Assembly (NCBI GenBank): GCA_958295665.1 | Contig: OY282560.1 | Span: 272,230,177 to 272,294,176, forward strand | Reading direction: 5' to 3' | Length of the DNA: 64,000 nucleotides | Origin: Tipula vernalis | Lineage: Eukaryota; Arthropoda; Insecta; Diptera; Tipulidae | Shown: piece by piece, positions 33,130 through 44,849 of the stretch | Position numbering within the stretch: position 1 is the stretch's first letter | Layout of the letters: each line of letters starts with the position of its first letter | The notes under the pieces: generated by a model | What the model was told of the DNA's origin: nothing | The model's database searches: none | What the model saw: the letters and a program-made list of their open reading frames with translations, nothing else | Translations under genes and position numbers: made by a program

Positions 33130-34548
33130 GCTCGGAATCGGGCAGTGGAAAATCTTCAACGAGCAATGAACAACGTTATTATTATTATTATTGGGGGGGG
33201 GGGCCATGCGGGCGATCAGCCACTTCGCACTGCGACCTAAAAGACCTATTGTGCTGGCCCCTGCTTAATTATCCGTCCAGTCAATATTCAGGTTCTTAAT
33301 GAACCTGACAATACTGCCTCCCGGTATGTGATACATACTATCTGGGCTTATTGCTCTCCCTCCTAGATGTTTACTACAGCATGTAGTTTCGCTAGAAAGA
33401 CGGTAGCATTGGAGGTCAAGGACCTCGAGAGGTTGTCCCACTTCCGTATATTCCTACTCCTGCCCCGTATTCCGTTTGATTTTACTCTTACGAATTGCTG
33501 GGAATTGCCAATCACCTGTAGGTCACCCAGCTTTACTACAGGAAGGCTAAAAATAAAACTGGAGGGTGCCTGGTATCCAGAGTCCGCATATTATGGGCTG
33601 ATTAACCTATCAGCCATTCATCTTTCGGCATATGTTGTTCCACCTTAGATTAGGGTTTTTTGTCGAGGTTTTCTCCTTTAGCGCCGTACTTTAACCTGTG
33701 CCAAATGGCCAAAAATTTGCCAAGTGGCCTTAGTTACCAGTGGTTGCCAAGAGGAGGCAGTACGTACACTTGCGAATTGTGAACAGGTTACTCCTTACAC
33801 AATTGCACCCATCACGTAGCTGTCTAATGACAAGACCAGAACAGCTCACGTGATGCACACCCTACTGGAAGGTTACGGAGCTGGTAGATTAATCTACTCA
33901 ACTTTGATCCCCGCCTCCAATAGACGCCAAACCACCAATGAACAACGTTACTAAATGGACAATTGACTGGAAAATAGTGCTTAATGAGCTCAAATCAACC
34001 CATGTGACATTTACGCTCCGACACAAAAATAACAGTCTACACATATACCTCAATGGGGTGCAAGTGCCGCAGGCTGAATCGGCTAAATACCTTGGTCTGC
34101 ATTTAGATTCAAGGCTCAACTGGAAACATCATGTGAGACAAAAATCTGAACAGATACGATTAAAACAACGTCAAATGTACTGGTTAATTGGGCATCATTC
34201 CAAAATGAACCTGTATTGCAAAAGACTAGTCTACCAGACTATTTTCAAACCATATGGATGTATGGTGCGCAGCGATGGGGTTGTACTCATAAATACAATA
34301 GAGACATTATACAACATAACCAAAATAAATTTCTTCGAATGGTCACCAACGCTTACCAATTTGTGACTAACAGGGAAATACACAATGATCTAAAAATACA
34401 ATTGATAGACGACGTCATCCGCGAATGTGCCATTAAACATGAGAAGATGCTTCTTAACCACACCAACGTTGAGGCCGTACAACTACTGGACAGTACAAAC
34501 GAAGTTAGGCGGCTCAAACGAATCAAACTACATGAGCTAACCGTATGA
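33130..34548 (+). pseudogene. Jockey-like RT C-terminal region
   Basis: The frame reads ARNRAVENLQRAMNN up to the insertion and resumes with TKWTIDWKIVLNELKSTHVT, SAKYLGLHLDSRLNWKHHV and YWLIGHHSKM. A frameshift near 34250 moves it to the frame with FLRMVTNAYQ, ending HELTV at 34548. The catalytic FADD part is missing. KSTHVTFTL and YLGLHLD are shared with the 62-kb copy, so the family assignment is firm. Confidence 0.8.
33179..33935 (-). mobile_element. 757-bp internally deleted LOA derivative, 15-bp TSD
   Basis: The insert is flanked by CAATGAACAACGTTA at 33164-33178 and 33936-33950. Read on the minus strand it has a TGGCG start, blocks matching the LOA 5' UTR (CTACTGGTAACTA-like, GGTGGAACANCATATGCC, CGGACTCTGGATACCAGGC), no ORF, then a 3' end comparable to LOA (CACAATRGRYC...GGTC...AGTG) and a C run followed by a TAA-repeat tail. 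It is therefore a non-autonomous element that kept both LOA ends and lost both ORFs. It must have used enzymes made by other copies. Confidence 0.8.
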
Positions 34549-34710
34549 ATATTATATCTTAAGGGAACTGGATACTGGTCCAGCAGACCCACACAAGTTT
34601 ATGCTTATCTCATAAGTACTAATGTCAACCTTACTAATGAATTAATATTGTTTAAGATTGTAGTAGCCATATCAATAAAGATGTTTTAAAACAAAACAAA
34701 AAAAAAAATA

Positions 34711-35479
34711 TTACCGTAAATTGGAAAACCTGACGGAAAAACCCTCCAAGTCAGTGGAAACGAAAGTTTATAAATTTAGTTATTAAATTATTTTCCAGTC
34801 AATTTTCATTAATATTTTTACGTTTTTGCCTTGTCAATCAAGGTTCGTATCACTGGATTGTGAATAAAACAAAATCAATCAGCAACGAATTTATTTTTTT
34901 CACACAAAAATTATTACAACACAATTTATTAATGATAATTCACAAAATCAATTTTTATAAATTATTCGCATAATTTTACTGATCACCATTACTTTTTATT
35001 TTGCACTAAAACACCTTTTAAATCACTTTTTAATTCCTTTTTAATTTTCATACTATCACTTACCAAATAATAATAATCTTGTTACAAGTTTCCACTATCG
35101 CGTTCCAAATTCGAATAATCCAATTCGATTTCATTCGCCTTTTTATATACACAAACCAAACTTCTCGAAAGTTCATGACTTTTCCAGTATGAATAGTGTA
35201 GAAACATTTAGAACTGTTTTATCATGGAAAACTCCATTTTAGTACAGTAAAACATTGAGGTATTCATTTAACTTATTCTATCACACACTAGGTGTCACCG
35301 TCACATTATTTTGTTATCATTATTACCGTAAATTAGAAAACCTCACGGAAAAATCCTCCAAGTCAGGTGGAAACGAAATTTTATAGATTCAATTGAATTA
35401 AAATAAAATTAATTTCGAGTCAATTTTCATTAATATATTTTGAATAAACTGAGGTCATGTCTCTCCATACAAAAACTAT
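34711..35479. repeat. duplicated host module hit by a solo LTR
   Basis: The same approximately 105-bp sequence (TTACCGTAAATTRGAAAACC ... TCAATTTTCATTAATAT) occurs at 34711-34815 and about 35323-35440. The first copy is interrupted after CATTAATAT by the LTR at 34816-35305. This is a small tandem duplication of unknown origin. Confidence 0.65.
34816..35305 (-). mobile_element. solo LTR, same family as 3735-4232
   Basis: Reverse-complement relative of the solo LTR at 3735 (shared AGGTGTCACCGTCACA end, TTTTTATATACACAAACC, CGAATTTATT). It is 490 bp, flanked by ATAT on the left and TTAT on the right, one base different. No internal region is present. Confidence 0.8.
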
Positions 35480-35933
35480 TGTTACGTTTTTGCATTGTCA
35501 ATTAACGGTTGCATCACTGGATTGTGAATAATACAAAATCAATTTAATTTATCTCCAACGAATTTATTTAATTCACAAAATTTATTACAACACAGTTTAT
35601 CAATAAAAATTCACAAAATCACTTTATATAAATTATTCTCAAATTTTACAGATCACTTTTACTTTTTATTTTACACTAAAACACTTTTTAAATCACTTTT
35701 TAATTCCTTTTAATCTTTACACTATCGCTTACCAAATATTACTAATCCAATTCGATCTCCTTCGCCTTTTTATATACACAAACCAAACTTCTCGAAAGTT
35801 CATGACTTTTCCAGTTAGAATAGCGTAGAAACATTACGTAACAATTTTATCATGAAAAATTCCATTTTAGTACAGTTAAACATTGAGCTATTAATTTAAC
35901 TTATTATATTACACACTAGGTGTCACCGTCACA
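35480..35933 (-). mobile_element. solo LTR, same family, CTAT duplication
   Basis: A third copy, 454 bp, with clean TG...CA ends in its own orientation (TGTGACGG...CGTAACA). It is flanked by CTAT at 35476-35479 and 35934-35937. It lies 174 bp from the previous one in the same orientation, but the separate duplications show two independent insertions rather than one element with a short centre. Confidence 0.8.
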
Positions 35934-37060
35934 CTATGAAATACAATTTTTTTTTTGGATTTTTTGTTACCTTAAATAAAGCTAGTTTTCATCATGGTTT
36001 TGGTATAATCAAGGTTGCTTTGGTTTTACACTAAATAAACTTTTCATTTGATAAACAACCTTTTTATTAAAATACCGTTCTTAGCGAGTTTATAATTATG
36101 CAGTTACAACACTTTATGGATATATAAAATTAACAGAGATTAAAAGCAAATAAGTTTGACATTTTATCTTCGATACAGTCACGACTTCGATAAGTTTATT
36201 AAACAAGGGTCTCAATTTCAAGGTGACATAAGTGTGTCTCTTTAAATGGGAATTCTTTAAGAGAAAACGTTTATCAGATTTATTTATTTGATTTAGGGAA
36301 GTCACCTTTGTTTTTATTAAAATTACTGATAAAATGATTTAAAAGATTAAGCGATAAAATTCCAACTCTTGCATAAACCCAGGGAGAACTGTTTTAAAAT
36401 ATTGTGTCATCAAAATGTGCAACAAGCAAAACAAAACCGAGCAGAAAAAGATAATTTTCTTATCTGAGATTTTTTTTGGTTTCGTTTATAATAACAATAA
36501 GTGTTTGTATATGGATACATACGAGTATATGTACATATTCATTATTAATTATAATTTATACTATATCACAATAGTAATAATAATAAAAATATATTCTTAT
36601 AATTTGAAGAAATATTTTAATATTAATCGAAGAAATTATATTTATAAGGTGTTTTGAGGTATTCTAATTGATTGATTGTTAGCAACGATATGTTAGCAAC
36701 AAAGAATCAACCCGGTTAGTAAATTATTTAGCACAAGACAATACAATTTAAAGTTCATCTACTGCTCAAATTCTGTATAGCGGTTTCGGGTTCTTCAAGA
36801 ATTTCAAAAACTTAAAATATGCATTAATCCTTTATAGTAACTATTCTAAAATAAATTAAGTATACATTTAATTCTCTGAAATAAATTATGGATCAATCTT
36901 TATGGCTACAAATAAATTAACATTAATAGTTTGACAATAATTAAACAAACTATACCACCCGCCCATCGTGCTGTCACCTCAGCCAGTGTCATCTTGGCCG
37001 ATTTTCTGAGGTGTTTTCTAATCTAAAACCATTTTAACTAACCAATATCAATACTAATAC
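35934..37060. other. AT-rich DNA without recognised genes
   Basis: No family motif was found. Simple TATGTACATA-type sequence occurs near 36520-36540. The open frame near 36415-36657 is low-complexity. Confidence 0.4.
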
Positions 37061-37125
37061 CAAATACAAAGGGTTCATGCCAACTTTCTCCATCTAAGGC
37101 CAAGTGTATAACAAAGGCGGTTCAC

Positions 37126-38746
37126 TTGCGAAATTCCTTTACTTTTTTGGGTGATGAAGAAGCCTCACTACGTGAGGACATTCAAAACTGCATTAGAGGA
37201 AAACTACAAAATGACATGAAAATAGTGATCAAAGCTGATAAAAAACAACACGCGGGGCATGCCAGAGTTTTCAATGAACCAACAGTTAATGAAGTTGCCA
37301 TTATCATTGCTGGAAATGACTTCGAAAACAGAGATATTATCTTGAAGATGAGAAGCAATGTGCTTAAGAACTCATGTTTCCAAAAGGAGAAAACGGTTAT
37401 GCAATAAACCAATTTTAACATTAGCCAAGTTATTCCCGGAACAAATAATAGTGTCAGCAAAACTATATCAGCCATGTCTTACTACTCTTACCGTTTAATG
37501 GTGAGGCAAAATCAAATAAATCATATTCTACTCTACCGGCAACTACTTCATCAGTATCTGGTGGATATGTATGTGAAAATGGAACATGAATGGCTGCTCT
37601 ACATTCGCCTCAACCAAACGAAATTTCTTGTCGATGAGTATATTCACTTAAAGGATGCAGTAGCAAATGATGGAGTTGCTACAAATCACGGAAAGCTGGT
37701 GATACTTCCTTCAACATATAGTATACTGGCGGACCGCGAAATATGCACGAATATATATGTCCAAGCCGCAATTACATACGTTCGACATGGAGGTAAGCCA
37801 TCTCTTTTCATTACTTACACATTCAATCCGAATTGCCAGGAAATGCAGGAAAATTTAATTAACGACCAATTAAGAACGGACCGTCACGATTTGGTTGCAA
37901 GAATTTCCCGACAAAAGGTAATTAAATATGTAAATACACTTATTAAAGGTGAAGTTTTTGGAACCGTCAAGTACTGGCCTTACTCAATTGAATGGCAAAG
38001 GAGAGGTCTGCCACATGCTCATATTTTAATATGGTTATGGAAAGAAATCCAAATCAAAGCGGTCAACTTATCTCAGCTGAAATCCCCAACCCATTTACCG
38101 ATATACACCTACACGATATCGTTATGAAAAACATGGTGCACGGTCCGTGTGGTTCGTTGAATCCAAAGTCACCATGCATGAAGGATGGTAAGTGCACAAA
38201 GATGTTTCCGCCACCACTGGTAAGCGAAACGCAAACAGCGACTAATGGTTATCCACTCTACCGTTGCCGTAAACCTGAAGATGGTGGATTTACAGCATAC
38301 GTTATATTAAGGTCAGGGCGTGAAACTCAAGAAGTTGAGCTTGACAATAGATGGATCGCCCCTACGGTCCATTACTTTTGAAGATGTTTGATGCCCTTAT
38401 TAACGTTGAGTGTTGCAACTCAGTGAAATCGATCAAGTACATTCTCAAATATGTACACAAGTGCTCTGATCAAGGTGTATTTGTCGCTCAATCCCATGAC
38501 AACGGTGTAGATGAAATTGCTGAATATCAAGCAGGCCGGTATATAAGTAGTAATGAAGCTGCGTGGCGTATTTTTGGATTTCCAATTCACGAACGCTACC
38601 CAACTGTGATGAACCTTGACGTACATTTGGAGAATGGCCAGAAAGTTTACTTTAATGAAAACCATCTAGAAGACCGCCTAGCAAATCCACCAAAAACTAC
38701 TTTAACAGAATTCTTTGAAGAAAGCAAAGACATTGCTATATTTTGA
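37126..38746 (+). pseudogene. Helitron Rep part
   Basis: The N-terminal helitron-like domain reads FNEPTVNEVAIIIAG, then a TAA at 37405, then KTISAMSYYSYRLMVRQN and QYLVDMYVKME; the YPILFW-type stretch usually between them is missing. The Rep domain follows with PSLFITYTFNPNC and RGLPHAHILIWL, which contains the HUH metal-binding pair (HAH) near 38012. Frameshifts at about 38045 and 38370 lead to MVHGPCGSLNPKSPCMKDGK and VKSIKYILKYVHK. HUH endonucleases nick and join single-stranded DNA; this copy is too broken to do so. Confidence 0.85.
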
Positions 38747-40627
38747 AGTACCGCAATATGTTACATGGGACAAATAGAAGAAGGTCTTCATTCGTCACAA
38801 ACAAGGCTCAATTGTAAAAGAAAATGGCGGCGTCCGTTCTGGTGACGCACTTGGTCGCGTCTACACAGTCCATTTGAGGAACTTAGAATGTTACTATATA
38901 CGAATGCTTCTTCATAAGAATCAGATTCACCTTCAAAAATTCGAACTCGTTTTGCTATCTAACTCTCATGCTGCGAGGTGTACAATCCAAAAGCTCTGTG
39001 GGAAAAACACAAGAACTGCTTGTCTGAAGATATTCTGCGACGTCTGCTACAAGAAAATCCCAATCTGAAGTTAAATTTCACAGATGAAATCTACAACGAA
39101 GCACTGATAATGATCGAAGATAGAGTTATTGATATGTTAGGAAAACTTTTATCAGCATTTGGAATTCCAAGCTTATCACGTAAATCAACAGACAGCTTGA
39201 GTAGAGAAATGTTGCGTGAGCTTTCATATAACACTGACAAATTGAACAGATACGTCGAAATAAATAAACCACTTATGAATGCAGAGCAACGAGAAATTTA
39301 TAATAAAATGTTTCAGCGTTTGGTTGACAAAAAATATTTTTCATAGATGCACCTGGCGGAGCTGGCAAACTTTCCTTATTTGCCAGAATCAGAGAAGAAA
39401 AGAAAATTGCACTGGCAAAGGCCTCTTCAGGCATCGCTTCTACCCTGATGGCTGGCGGTCGGACAGCTCATGCTACACTATCGCTTCCAATTGACCTCAT
39501 ACACAACGAAACGGCAATATGTGGAATTAGGGAAGAAACTGGAAAAGCGGAGGTATTAAAAGAATGTAAGGCGATGATTTTATGGGATGAAGTAGCAATG
39601 ATGCATAAACATGGATTGGAAGCGTTAAATCGATCACTGCAAGACATTCGCGAAAATAATAACATTATGGGTGGATTGTTAGTTATCCTTGCTGGAGATT
39701 TTCGTCAAACACTGCCAGTCATTCCTAGTGGTAACATGTACGACGAGATAAAAGCCTGTATCAAATCATCGCAACCGTGGAGATTTGTAAAAATCTGAGT
39801 GTTGGCAACGGAAAAGAAGAATTGGATGTGGAAACTGGAAAAATTAAATTGAATAAAGATTTTTGCAACACATGTCAAAACATTAAAATTCTGATTGACC
39901 ACGTGTATTCAAATCTAACACAACACATTGTAGATCACGGTTGGCGCCAAGAACGAGCAATACTTGCACCAATTAATGCTAAAGTCGACGAAATCAATTT
40001 CACCATTCAAGAAATGATTCCAGTTGAATCGAAGTCATTTTACTCAATTGACAAGATGGTACACGAAGAAGAGGCCACCAGTTATCCAGTTGAGTTCTTA
40101 AATATGCTCAATCCAAGTGGCATACCACAACATAAAATCACACTCAAGATTGAAAGCACTATTATGTTGTTAAGGAATTTGGATACATCACCATTTTAAG
40201 ACCCATTTAAGAAGAAAAACAAAATAACGGGGAAAGAACATTCAAAAAGGCACGTAGGCACACAAAAAATAAAATAGGGTATAAAAGCAGTTTTTTATCA
40301 TAATTTTAGTTAATGTTTGTTAGAAATTTGATAAAGGAGTAGCATCCGAAACGATCGTAATTTCATTTACAAATAAAATAAATATCACGTTAAAGAAAGT
40401 GACAAAACCGAAATATTGTGTTTTATTATATAAAATCACTCCAAAACTATGCAACGGAACGCGTTTGGTTGTGAAGGCGATGAACACTTATATAATTGAC
40501 GCAACAATTTTAGTTGGGCAATTTAAAAGGGAAAATGTGTTCATTCCAAGAATTTCAGTTATTTCCAATGATCTACCTTTTCAAGCTTCTGACACGTCCA
40601 AATGTCGAGTCAAGCACAAATATACGT
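38747..40627 (+). pseudogene. Helitron helicase part (Pif1-like)
   Basis: After EVPQYVTWDK-like and LGRVYTVHLRNLECYY remnants (about 38743-38905), the helicase domain is readable: MNAEQREIYNKMF, Walker A DAPGGAGKLSL (39351), Walker B ILWDEVAMM, LAGDFRQTLPVIP and, after 40441, KLCNGTRLVV. The Walker A threonine/serine after the lysine is replaced by leucine. Stops and shifts occur near 38743, 39345, 39490 and 39796. A foreign piece separates LLRNLDTSP from KLCNGTRLV. Role by family: unwinding during rolling-circle transposition. Confidence 0.85.
40194..40440 (+). mobile_element. 247-bp insertion in Helitron helicase, LTR-like content
   Basis: The helicase frame stops at TCACCA (40188-40193) and resumes at TCACTCCA (40436-40443), an imperfect flanking duplication. 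The insert has TATAAAAG at 40280 and AATAAAATAAAT near 40372, the usual order of promoter and polyadenylation signal in a short LTR. It has no clear TG...CA ends, so solo LTR is only one possibility. Confidence 0.4.
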
Positions 40628-40640
40628 AAGTTATAATTGA

Positions 40641-42513
40641 AAATATTAAAAAATATAAAATTTAAGAAATAAATATTTAAGATAAATAAATTTTATTTTA
40701 AAATTCTGTTAAAAATACGAAGTTTGAAAAACTAAGCAAAAGAATATAAAATAGTTCAGCCAACATTTTTTAAAGAATAAACTTGTCGTTAATCGTTATT
40801 ATATACTATTTTATCGTTTAAAGTTATTCGTTAGCGAATTAAAGTTATTCGTTAGCGTGTGTGTCTGTTATCGTTAATTTTGAACAATTTAATAATTTAA
40901 AATGCAGTCTTAAGTCGATAAATAATAAACACATACCGGCTCAGATGAATATGTAGTCTGATAGTTAATTAAAGAATTGCAGTGATTGTTATTTAACCGA
41001 TTAACAATATAAATACAAATTATGCTACAAAATAAAAGGTTTTTTATGCCTATGTTAAATCGATTATTAACAACGAACTATACAATGCTAACGCTTAACT
41101 GACTATATGAATTTTGTCAACCATCATCCATTTTCGTGTTTTTTTATGTAATGTAATGCGATTGCCTCATAAACCTTTTGGAAAGCTGTGTTTTTTAACG
41201 TTTAGCGACGTCACTACGTGCCCCATGGTTGCGGCATTCTGTCATTCTGCCCCATGTTTTCGCAAAATGAAAAATAGCTTTTTATCGCCAATTTGAAATA
41301 AGGTCAATTTTAAAAAATGCGCTTCGTTGGGTAAAATTAATGCGACCTTTTTTTAACTGCATCATTTCAATTGTAAATTAATTAGTTATTATTGACTCTA
41401 TCGAGAAAAAAATCGTATGCCTGAAAGTAAGGCGACTAATGAAATGACACAATCTGGTAACGACTAAAGAAATAAATAATTAATTTTAACGATGGTTATC
41501 GAATTTAATTGTTGTCTATTCAATCGTAAATGATTTAATCGACCTTTAATTTATTGATTACGAACACAAAACGAACTAAGTACAAAATTATTGTTTACAC
41601 TTTTTAATTAAGTAGTATATTTACCAAACAAATATAAACGTTTATGTACTTTGGAAAATCGAACAAAGTTCGAATTAGTATTTGACTACAAGACGGGCAG
41701 AAATCGCAATAAAAATAGTAAAATTAATGACAAAAAACAAATAAACCAACATTTAGGGGGTAAAAACCGTGGAATTTATACTATTAAAATAAAGGTGGCA
41801 GTGCAAACGTTAAAAGGTAAAACTTTACACTTTGGGGGTTTATTTCTGTGATATTTACTCATAAAATGCGTTGTTTAGTTAGAACACCATTCTGTATGTT
41901 TCAAAAGTTGATTTTAAGATGGCGCTCTACATTTTTTTTTTTTTAAATTTATTTAAAGTGTGTTTATCAGTGTTCGCAAAATTGTGTTTATCGGTGTGCC
42001 AGCAAATAAGTTTTTAAATATTTGTTGCGCTCCATTTACTATACGAGTACTTTTATGTATAATTGTTGATGACGATGAAAAATGGTCCGTATGAAATTAG
42101 TAGTGTGAACTAATGAATTATTCTGATTATCAGAAGCGTAAGTTTGAAATTAAATCGTTAATTGGATGGGGGAGTGGTATGAATTAGGGTAGACAAAGTT
42201 TACTAAATCAATTACAATAACATACACTACATTCCAATGATTTTTGATTGGACTCTAAAGCGCAATACTTACTCTAATGCATATCGATTTCGAAGTAGTT
42301 TGTGTGCCATCGCATTACAAATTTAGCTTGCATAAATACATTTGTAAAGGATCTACTTGTATATATGATGAACTAAAATTAAAAAATAAAAATACTCAAA
42401 AAATCTGGAGCTTTGTCAGAAGTTATGAAACCAGAATTTGAATGTGGCGTTTGGCCTTGTTCTAACCAATTTTTGGTTTGAAATTTCTTTTCAATACATC
42501 CTACCACAGAAGG
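40641..42513. other. AT-rich DNA with a dispersed repeat
   Basis: No genes are recognised. The part at about 41745-41925 recurs at 60845-61010 (see repeat). A T run lies at 41932-41943. Confidence 0.45.
41745..41925 (+). repeat. dispersed repeat, copy 1
   Basis: Shared blocks with 60845-61010 in the same order: ACATTTAGGGG, TGGCAGTGCAAACGTT, TTACACTTT, ATTTCTGTRATA, ACTCATAAAATG and TTTAAGATGSCG. About 170 bp at roughly 75-80% identity by eye; no coding content. Confidence 0.65.
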
Positions 42514-42763
42514 TACCACAAATCGAAAGACTTTTAAATAAAATACAATTATTACGATCTTTTAAATGCTTCTTATTTTATTCACAGCAAGTGTACATTC
42601 CATTAACTTCGGTCGGTACAGAATAATCAAAACTCTCTCTAACGTTGTATTTCTACCGCTTTTATATACAAAATATCTTCTATGTATTAAGCCACAAATA
42701 GGTACTTAATCGAAATCTTTAAAATTAATAATATGTATGCATATCAACGGGAAGTCAATTACA
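42514..42763 (-). repeat. Gypsy 3' LTR
   Basis: Left copy of the LTR pair. On the minus strand it starts TGTAATTGACTTCCCG and ends near CGATTTGTGGTA. The end bases are less certain than the similarity itself. Confidence 0.7.
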
Positions 42764-42989
42764 CAAGTAATTATATCAGGTATGGGCAAAATAACATCAA
42801 TGAACCATTGTAATCTATCTAAACATAGGTAATCTATTAATCGAGATGTTGATAACGTCTCAAATTAATTAGATCTTCCCCTTTATTCTTCACTGTACCA
42901 CCAATATTCATGACATCCTATCTGCTGCTCAAACATTAAAAATATCATTAACTCGGGCGTCTTTATCGGGTATCTTCTTTGTCGTGAAC

Positions 42990-44849
42990 ATCCCTCATCG
43001 TCTTATAGTGTGGAGATTCTTAAATCATCTTCAGCGTCTTAGTCTGAACATTTTTAAATCGCCTGTTGAGCTGTTAAGTCATCATAAGGTTTATCATCTG
43101 GCTATTAAAATTAGTTGTCTTCTCCATCGGATTCATCGCGAGAACTACATTGGCGATAACATCAGCTATGTTTTTGTATTCTGGATTCCTCATTTTTACT
43201 CCGAATAACACCTCAAATGGACTTCTCTTGATGGTGTGTTGCCATGTGCCTACAATTAAGAAATCTTTGTAAGACATTCGTTAACTTGTACCATTTTTTA
43301 GGAGTAGAACTAGCTAGTAGCTAGTTTAGTTGCCTCTTGGAACTCTGATTGTACACAATGTGTGTTTAACATGATTTTTTCGCAAAAATCCTGGAATTGT
43401 TTGGATGTAAATGCTGGCCCTCTGGCTGAGACTATGCTTTCAGGATTGCCGAATATAGCTCGATGTAATTCAAGTTTCGCCAGTACCTCTGCGGTGGATG
43501 TTGACTTCGTTTTATAAATTCATGAGTATTTTGAGAAGGTATCAACAACTAAAAATATATATTTGTAAACTTTATTAGTGCTAGGGAAAGGCCTTAAATG
43601 ACTGATATGTAATATAGATAAAGTGCACTCGCCTTTTGGCAGATGGTTTAGAAAACCCTCTTGCCTTCCTTGTTTCCTCACCCCAAGTATACACTGAACA
43701 CAATTTCACCTTACAATTTCACATTTCCCCTTCAGTTTAGGAATATAATAATGCCTCTGGAAAAGCTCCATCATCTTTTGAACACCAAAATGCCCCTGAT
43801 TGTGTACCATTTGAATTATTTCGTTTTCTAGACCTTTGGGTATATATAGCAACTGTTTCCCCATTTTATTGCAGTGATAAACGATGTCTTGATTTATTCT
43901 CTATTCCTTATAAGGGCCATACTCGAATAATGCCCTTATCAACTGAACATGACTACCCCGACCTTGAATTATTCTAACTCTATTTAATAATTCACTAGTC
44001 ACCACTAATACCACTGCATTCCTGCTCAGAGCATCTACATGTTTCATCCTCGTGCCTTTCCGATATTCCTTCCAATGTATAGTTGAAATAATATGTAGGA
44101 TGCAACTTGTTGTTTTCACTATATTTCGCCGTAATAATATGGCACCATAGCCATATTTGCATGCGTCCGTATGTAGTTCCGTTTGTTGATTGCATTTAGG
44201 TGGATATTTGTACTTTCTTTCGTAGTTCTGTTAACGGCCTCGCAATTAAAAAGTAGTTTGGTATAAATTTACGAAAGTATCCAGTCAGAACAAGAAAACT
44301 TTGTACATCTTTAATTGATTTCGGATTTGTAAATTTCATAAATGCCCTCGTCGTAGTTTCAGATGGTTTTATTTCTCCATTGCGAATTATTTATCCTAAA
44401 AATAATCTACGGCGGCTACTTGAAGAAAACAGCATTTTTAAAATTAAACCAATTAAACTTCAATCCATAATCGCTTGCAATGTTTAGTACCAAGTTTAGT
44501 GTTTTTAAGTTCTCCTCTATCGTCCGCGAAGGAATAATTATGTCATCCATGTACACAATCCATGTGATGAATTACCTTCTCGTATTACTTATCGCCAATT
44601 TCGACTGGATTTTCCTGTTGTACTAATAGACGGATTAACAGGCAAAATTCATCCTTCTTTTTAATTTAAATTCGACCATTTTGAGTATAAATTACGGCAC
44701 TTTTAAGAACGTCAAATTCAACTAAAATCAGTACTGGTATAACATGTTTGACTCGACCACTTTAATATCAGCTTCAAAGAATTCATCATCAATTATCAAC
44801 TCTGTTTTGAAAGTACCAAGCAATTTAACCTTCACGTTTCCAATTCCAC
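42990..44849 (-). pseudogene. Gypsy Pol remnants: RT, RNase H, integrase
   Basis: Pieces in order on the minus strand: RT-like remnants around 44850-44250, the RNase H end KHVDALSRN at about 44030, an integrase zinc region and core in several frames at 43900-43400, and an integrase C-terminal piece (TWQHTIKRSPFEVLFGVKM) at 43277-43074. Many stops and shifts; no catalytic set can be followed in one frame. Non-functional. Confidence 0.65.

Larger units (their letters stand above)
33100..34710 (+). mobile_element. Jockey-like retrotransposon 3' part, interrupted
   Basis: This is the C-terminal RT region of a Jockey-like element, with its 3' UTR and an A-rich tail at about 34689-34708. It is related to but distinct from the 62-kb element. 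It is split by the LOA derivative at 33179-33935. AATAAAG (34674) precedes the tail. Confidence 0.8.
37061..40640 (+). mobile_element. decayed Helitron (Rep-helicase)
   Basis: A rolling-circle transposon body of about 3.5 kb recognised by its Rep and Pif1-type helicase domains in the expected order. Termini (5' TC, 3' CTRRT with hairpin) were not identified, so the boundaries are approximate. A roughly 247-bp foreign piece lies at 40194-40440. Confidence 0.85.

Noticed and set aside
34816..35933. One miniature LTR element (TRIM) with a 174-bp centre
   Set aside because: Each LTR has its own flanking duplication, the centre repeats sequence found left of the pair, and no primer site or polypurine tract is seen.
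36415..36657. 80-codon plus-strand frame
   Set aside because: Low-complexity Y/I/N-rich translation of AT-rich simple sequence, no motif.
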